A DNA stretch of 17,104 nt from JAOAJF01 sp046295675. GTDB lineage: Archaea; Micrarchaeota; Micrarchaeia; Anstonellales; Anstonellaceae. The number at the start of each line of letters is the position of its first letter. Positions within the stretch are counted from its first letter, which is position 1. Positions 13,837 through 17,104 of this stretch are shown here, one piece after another. Below the pieces are notes generated by a model. That model was not told the origin of the DNA. It was given only the letters and a program-made list of their open reading frames with translations, and made no database searches. A program made the translations under genes and the position numbers. The stretch covers positions 1-17,104 of the forward strand of contig JBKBMW010000013.1 of NCBI GenBank assembly GCA_046295675.1, in the 5' to 3' direction.

Positions 13837-14292
13837 TTAATAATAATTCATAATATCTTTTGAGGTAGAATTTAATATCTGCTCTTTTTTTTCTAAACTT
13901 CTTATTTTAAAAAAGGAAAAGACAATAGAAGTCATGGCTAAACTAATTGAAATCAAAGGAACTATGTTTAGAATTGAAAAAAATTTGTTTATATGGGAAT
14001 TAAAGGAAGCTAAAAAGAAAAAAGATGGAAGTGAAAAGATTGAAACTTTTTGTATCTTTTTGTAAAACTCTATTTTTCTTGTTTTTGAAAAATCAATGTT
14101 TTGAGTACTTTCCAAATCTTTTTTTATACTATAACCAAGATCTTCCACTAAAACTGTTTTTCTAAAAAAATTTTTAGGAAAAGAAGATTTACATACTTTT
14201 TTACCAACATAAGAAGATAATTTATGATATTTCAAAAGCTTTTTTTCCAATTTTTTTAAATTATTATTGCTTTGATACAAATTAAAATTCAT
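13837..14292 (-). CDS. Small two-helix membrane protein of unknown function, directly behind a tRNA gene
   Basis: A 151-residue protein I do not recognise. The first 80 residues are Lys-rich and probably cytosolic; two hydrophobic segments follow (about 86-101 and 106-129), then a charged 20-residue tail. Start choice is strong: a GGTGA Shine-Dalgarno at 14301-14297 is four bases before ATG 14292. The whole space between this ATG and the end of tRNA-Gly is only 16-17 bases and contains that Shine-Dalgarno, so the message is most simply explained as a continuation of the tRNA transcript. The tripartite pattern (basic cytosolic region, helical hairpin, charged tail) suggests a membrane-associated adaptor, but that is only a topology guess. 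Confidence 0.6.
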   Translation of the reverse strand: MNFNLYQSNNNLKKLEKKLLKYHKLSSYVGKKVCKSSFPKNFFRKTVLVEDLGYSIKKDLESTQNIDFSKTRKIEFYKKIQKVSIFSLPSFFFLASFNSHINKFFSILNIVPLISISLAMTSIVFSFFKIRSLEKKEQILNSTSKDIMNYY

Positions 14293-14296
14293 ATTC

Positions 14297-14301
14297 TCAC
14301 C
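14297..14301 (-). promoter_or_regulatory. Shine-Dalgarno in the tRNA-CDS junction
   Basis: GGTGA (within AAAGGTGAG) on the minus strand, four bases before ATG 14292 and eight bases after the tRNA discriminator. A Shine-Dalgarno needs RNA upstream of it, and the only sequence upstream is the tRNA itself. Confidence 0.55.
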
Positions 14302-14308
14302 TTTTTAA

Positions 14309-14379
14309 TGCGTCTGCCGGGATTTGAACCCGGGTCTTGAGCTTGGGAAGCTCACATCCTGCCACTGGACTACAGACGC
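14309..14379 (-). tRNA. tRNA-Gly (anticodon CCC)
   Basis: Folds into a complete cloverleaf on the minus strand. Acceptor: GCGTCTG (14379-14373) pairs fully with CAGACGC (14316-14310), with discriminator A at 14309. D stem GTCC/GGAT includes one G-U pair, with a seven-base loop containing GG. Anticodon stem TGAGC/GCTCA closes loop TTCCCAA, giving anticodon CCC (14347-14345) for glycine codon GGG. T stem CCGGG/CCCGG has loop TTCAAAT, and the variable loop is four bases. No intron is present and CCA is not encoded. The A discriminator and C35-C36 agree with archaeal glycine identity. Downstream, without a T-tract, a protein gene begins 17 bases on. Confidence 0.95.
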
Positions 14380-14400
14380 ATTGATAATTAATAGAGTTAT

Positions 14401-14412
14401 AGAAATATTATA
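14401..14412 (-). promoter_or_regulatory. TATA box for tRNA-Gly
   Basis: Minus-strand TATAATATTTCT lies about 22-33 bases upstream of the first tRNA base, in the 50-base gap after the epimerase stop. The position is right for an archaeal TBP site driving the tRNA and probably the following small gene. Confidence 0.5.
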
Positions 14413-14429
14413 AGAAGAGTTATAAAAAA

Positions 14430-15344
14430 TTATTTTTTATAGAAATTGATTAGTTTTCCAATTCCTTCTTCCAAGGAAATAGAAGCTTCAAACCCAAGTT
14501 CATTTTTTGCTTTTGTAATATCAGCAAGGGTATGTTGAACATAATTTTTTATTTTGTTTTCTAAATAAATCGGTTTTATATTTTTGTTAAGTTTCTTATT
14601 TAGAATTTCTACTAGTTGATTTAGAGAGTATGCCCTTCCAGTTCCAACATTATATATTCCAAATTTTATTTTTGAATTTAGAGCACATACATTTGCTTTA
14701 ATAATATCATCCACATAAACAAAATCTCTGGTCTGTTTTCCATCACCATAAATAAGTGGTTGTTTGTTTTCCAACATTGCCCATAAAAATTGTGATACCA
14801 AATTTGCATATTTGCCTTTAGATTTTTCTTTTGGACCATAAACTGAGAAATAACGCAAAGCAATTACATTTAATCCATAAATATCAGAATATAATCTTGC
14901 TATTCTTTCCATTGCTATTCTAACTTCAGAATAAAAATCTGTTGGTTTTAAGATAGCATCTTCTTTATGTGGGGGTTCAACTCCATTATAAAGAGAGGAG
15001 GTGGAAGCAAAAATTAGTTTAACATCCTTTTTTCTACAATATTCTAAAATTGCAATAAATTCATCTAAAGCTTTTGATACCAATCTTGGATTTTCTTTAT
15101 ACATTGGAGATGAAGAATAAATTCCATTATGAAAAATTGCTTGTATATCTTTAATTTTTAGTTCTTCTATTTGCCCAGAATTTTTTTTAAAAACTTTTAC
15201 TTTTTTTTCTTCTAAATCTTTAATATTCTCTTTGGAACCAGTGTGGAAATTATCCACTATTATTAAATCTTTGTTCAAATTAAATAATTCTCCTGCTAGA
15301 TTTGAGCCAATAAACCCAGCACCACCAGTTATTAAAAATGTCAA
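14430..15344 (-). CDS. NAD-dependent nucleotide-sugar epimerase/dehydratase (GalE-like extended SDR)
   Basis: Extended short-chain dehydrogenase acting on nucleotide sugars, most like UDP-glucose 4-epimerases. I place the start at TTG 15344: GGTGA at 15353-15349 is four bases upstream and the protein begins MTFLITGGAGFIGSN, exactly the family N-terminus. An upstream in-frame ATG at 15383 would add 13 basic residues inside the preceding gene. Numbered from TTG: Rossmann TGGAGFIG at 6-13; catalytic Ser in ASTSSLY (113-119); Tyr138 of the active site; RYFSVYGP (164-171); YGDGKQTRDFVYVDD (199-213). Where the family has Tyr-x3-Lys, this has Tyr138-Ser-Glu-Val-Arg142. The gene follows the glycosyltransferase with four bases between stop and start, so both likely build one surface glycan. 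Confidence 0.87.
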   Translation of the reverse strand: MTFLITGGAGFIGSNLAGELFNLNKDLIIVDNFHTGSKENIKDLEEKKVKVFKKNSGQIEELKIKDIQAIFHNGIYSSSPMYKENPRLVSKALDEFIAILEYCRKKDVKLIFASTSSLYNGVEPPHKEDAILKPTDFYSEVRIAMERIARLYSDIYGLNVIALRYFSVYGPKEKSKGKYANLVSQFLWAMLENKQPLIYGDGKQTRDFVYVDDIIKANVCALNSKIKFGIYNVGTGRAYSLNQLVEILNKKLNKNIKPIYLENKIKNYVQHTLADITKAKNELGFEASISLEEGIGKLINFYKK

Positions 15345-15348
15345 AGTT

Positions 15349-16479
15349 TCACCTTTTTGCAACTTTTTTAAGTTCTTTTTCAATTTTATCTAAAAATGTT
15401 TTGATAGTGAAATTCTTTAAAACATGCTTCCTAGCTTCCTTTCCAATTTTTTCTACTTCATTAGGATTTTGAGCCAAATAAAGCATTTTATGAGCCAACT
15501 CTTCTGGAGAATTTACCAAAAATCCTGTTTTATTATTTATAATTGTATATTTTGGGCCACCTTCATTAATAGAGATACAGGGTTTTTGACTAGCCATATA
15601 TTCCAATGGAACAATTCCGAAATCTTCATCTATTGCATAAAATAAACCAGCATAGCAATTAGAATATAATTTAATTATATTTTTTTGGTCTAAATTTGTT
15701 TTAAATTCTACAGGATAATTAAAAGATAAACCTTCCAATTTTTTTAGATATGTAAGATTATCTTTAGGAAGACTACCTGCTAAGATTAATTTGAAATCCT
15801 TTCTTTTTGAATAAAAAATTTTAAAAGCTTCAATCACTTTTTCAAATCTTTTTTCTGGAGTAAATCTTGATACATAGAGAAAATATTTTTGGTATGAATT
15901 GTTTTCAAATTCAGCTGGGTCAATCCCTGGATGAATCACATCGGCATCTTTTCTACCAACATATTTTAAAAGTCTTTCTTTTGTTATTTCAGAATTACAG
16001 GCAACTATTTCTATTTTAGAAGTTATTTTTTTATCTAATTGAACATAAAAAGCCCTTGCTAAATGCATAAGAATTTTCTGAATTTGGTTTTTTCTTTTGT
16101 ATCTCTCTTCAAATAAATCATAAACAAGTCTATTTGGGCTATGACAATAATAAAAAACTCTTTTGTTTTTGTTTGCAACAAAATGAGCTGGGGTGCCATG
16201 AGCGTTTATTACATCATAATCTGAAAATTTTACTTCTAAACAGCGAAAAACTGAAGCCAAATCCCCCTCTCTGTGTAAAAATTTTGCATCAAAAAAAGGA
16301 GGTTCTAAAAAAATTTTTGGAAGCGGTCGCATATCGAACTCTTTTAATTCTGGAAAACAAGTGGAAGGGTTATAGGTTACATAATAAACTATTGGATTAA
16401 ATTTTTTTATAATCTCCAACACACTTTTTTCCAACCCTCCTTTTTGGGTAAAAAAAGGATGAACCAAAATTAAATCCAT
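15349..16479 (-). CDS. GT4-family (group 1) glycosyltransferase
   Basis: Retaining GT-B glycosyltransferase that adds a sugar from a nucleotide-sugar donor to a glycan or lipid acceptor on the cytosolic face. Numbered from ATG 16479 (376 residues): VHPFFTQKGGLEKSV at 6-20 is the acceptor-domain start; YYCHSPNRLVYD (110-121) resembles WbaZ-type mannosyltransferases; YVSRFTPEKRFEKVIEAF (202-219) holds the donor-phosphate Arg205 and Lys210; EDFGIVPLE (285-293) is the E-x7-E motif. The frame extends to ATG 16527, but the extra 16 residues (MRRSSSESF...) are not family-like and coincide with a candidate C/D-box RNA, so I prefer 16479. It has no Shine-Dalgarno; an AT-rich box about 28 bases upstream fits leaderless translation. 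It overlaps the ribosome-binding site of the downstream epimerase gene. Confidence 0.88.
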   Translation of the reverse strand: MDLILVHPFFTQKGGLEKSVLEIIKKFNPIVYYVTYNPSTCFPELKEFDMRPLPKIFLEPPFFDAKFLHREGDLASVFRCLEVKFSDYDVINAHGTPAHFVANKNKRVFYYCHSPNRLVYDLFEERYKRKNQIQKILMHLARAFYVQLDKKITSKIEIVACNSEITKERLLKYVGRKDADVIHPGIDPAEFENNSYQKYFLYVSRFTPEKRFEKVIEAFKIFYSKRKDFKLILAGSLPKDNLTYLKKLEGLSFNYPVEFKTNLDQKNIIKLYSNCYAGLFYAIDEDFGIVPLEYMASQKPCISINEGGPKYTIINNKTGFLVNSPEELAHKMLYLAQNPNEVEKIGKEARKHVLKNFTIKTFLDKIEKELKKVAKR

Positions 16480-16504
16480 AAACCACACATTTAAACAATT
16501 AAAA

Positions 16505-16562
16505 CTTTCAGATGATGATCTCCTCATTTTTTAAATCAGGCAATCGAACTTTCATCAACTTA
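16505..16562 (-). ncRNA. Candidate C/D-box methylation guide RNA
   Basis: Minus strand, in order: C box UUGAUGA (16558-16552; core UGAUGA exact, first base not purine), 12-base guide AAGUUCGAUUGC (16551-16540), D' box CUGA (16539-16536), 8-base spacer, C' box AUGAGGA (16527-16521; six of seven match RUGAUGA), 9-base guide GAUCAUCAU (16520-16512), D box CUGA (16511-16508). Order and spacing match archaeal C/D sRNAs, which direct fibrillarin to 2'-O-methylate the target base opposite the fifth guide base from the D or D' box. It sits between divergent genes. Weak points: no convincing terminal stem, a short second guide, and overlap with a possible 5' extension of the glycosyltransferase ORF. 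I found no target by eye. Confidence 0.45.
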
Positions 16563-16610
16563 AAAAATTTGAATGTAAAAAAATAAAAATCTTTACAAGG
16601 TAATAAAAAC

Positions 16611-17030
16611 ATGTTTGAAATTGAAACAAGTTATATAATTAAACTCGTTTTAAGTTTTATTATTGGTTATACTATAGGACTTGAAAGGGAAAGAAAAGGC
16701 AAACAGGCAGGAATTGCCACTCATATTTTAGTTATTGCTGGAGCAATGACATTTTGTTTTTTATCCTTACAATTTTCTTTAGATCAGGCAAGAATTGCAG
16801 CTGCAATAGTAACCGGAATAGGCTTTCTTTGTGCTGGAATAATATTTAGAGAAAAAGGAGAGAAAATAACTAATTTAACTACTGCTGCAACTTTATGGTA
16901 CTCTGCTGGTTTAGGTATGCTAATAGGGCTGGGGTACTATATTATTGCATTGATTGCAGCTTTATTTGAAGTGATAGTTTTAAATGTTCCACATATTGGA
17001 TTAGAGGAAGGTAAAAAAAAACTAATTTAA
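16611..17030 (+). CDS. MgtC/SapB-family membrane protein
   Basis: A 139-residue integral membrane protein with four hydrophobic segments (about 8-24, 37-54, 62-80, 93-125). It has the family landmarks GYTIGLERERKGKQAG (19-34), then DQARIAAAIVTGIGFLCAGI (58-77), and ITNLTTAATLW (86-96), corresponding to the conserved Asp-x-x-Arg, Gly-Ile-Gly-Phe-Leu and Leu-Thr-Thr-Ala-Ala-Thr-x-Trp blocks. A Gly usual after Phe-Leu is Cys74. Bacterial MgtC helps cells cope with low magnesium and modulates ATP synthase, but many short homologues, like this one, lack the soluble C-terminal domain and have no known role. AAGGT about ten bases before ATG 16611 may be a weak Shine-Dalgarno. It is divergent from the glycosyltransferase. 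Confidence 0.88.
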   Translation: MFEIETSYIIKLVLSFIIGYTIGLERERKGKQAGIATHILVIAGAMTFCFLSLQFSLDQARIAAAIVTGIGFLCAGIIFREKGEKITNLTTAATLWYSAGLGMLIGLGYYIIALIAALFEVIVLNVPHIGLEEGKKKLI

Positions 17031-17053
17031 CTTAAATGGTTTTTTGTTGTCTT

Positions 17054-17078
17054 ATTTTTCAAAAGAATCTTTTTTTGA
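17054..17078 (+). terminator. T-tracts after the MgtC-family gene
   Basis: Two short T-tracts (five and seven T) lie 25-50 bases after the stop codon without a clear hairpin, in keeping with U-tract-driven archaeal termination. The window ends 26 bases later, with no further gene visible. Confidence 0.35.
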
Positions 17079-17104
17079 CTTCTTGAATAAAAAAAGCTGC
17101 AAAT

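Noticed and set aside
15345..15383. ATG 15383 as epimerase start
   Set aside because: It would add 13 basic residues and a 35-base overlap with the preceding gene, whereas TTG 15344 has a well-spaced GGTGA and the exact Rossmann N-terminus.
16480..16527. Upstream ATG 16527 as glycosyltransferase start
   Set aside because: The extra 16 residues are Ser/Arg-rich and precede the normal family N-terminus; no Shine-Dalgarno is placed for it, and the bases fit a C/D-box RNA.
1..17104. CRISPR array, insertion sequence, integrase or att-type repeats
   Set aside because: No regularly spaced repeats, transposase-like ORF or duplicated tRNA 3' end was found on either strand by reading.

Overview
The window looks like part of a small, AT-rich archaeal genome. 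Evidence: a eukaryote-like DNA primase pair (PriS and PriL), GMP synthetase split into separate amidotransferase and PP-loop ATPase genes, several TATA-like boxes about 22-30 bases upstream of start codons (leaderless-mRNA style), a tRNA gene with no encoded CCA, and a candidate C/D-box methylation guide RNA. Tight packing (convergent genes that touch or overlap, gaps of a few bases), many small membrane or secreted orphan proteins and a DUF5752-like protein suggest a DPANN-type lineage. I cannot place it further by eye.

Layout. 1-2043: the C-terminal part of a TSUP (TauE/SafE) permease converges on an MFS-type transporter. 2129-3731: a pyrE-pyrF pair completing UMP synthesis; both proteins look like bacterial-type subfamilies. 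3851-6122: a two-domain LOG-family protein diverges from a lone AbiEii-like nucleotidyltransferase. 6119-8674: guaAa and guaAb on the minus strand, separated by an unrelated, highly charged plus-strand ORF. 8697-9870: a membrane-anchored four-cysteine protein upstream of guaAb, divergent from a dCMP deaminase. 9893-12585: a likely operon (membrane protein, priL, priS). 12647-13795: DUF5752-like protein and NAD(P)HX dehydratase. 13837-14379: tRNA-Gly(CCC), apparently co-transcribed with a small membrane protein. 14430-16479: a glycosyltransferase and an NAD-dependent sugar epimerase in a tight operon. 16505-16562: the candidate C/D-box RNA. 16611-17030: an MgtC/SapB-family membrane protein.

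The unifying theme from 2129 to 12059 is nucleotide supply and use: UMP (pyrE, pyrF), GMP (guaAa, guaAb), dUMP (dCMP deaminase), nucleotide-linked LOG and AbiEii proteins, and primer synthesis. The right end is surface glycosylation and membrane function. No CRISPR array, insertion sequence, integrase or rRNA is visible. No gene-free stretch reaches 300 bases.

The items I would look at first are the candidate C/D-box RNA, the LOG protein with a degenerate second domain, the OMP decarboxylase lacking its expected phosphate-binding arginine, the primase without a visible zinc cluster, the tRNA-mRNA dicistron and the interlocked divergent promoters next to guaAa.
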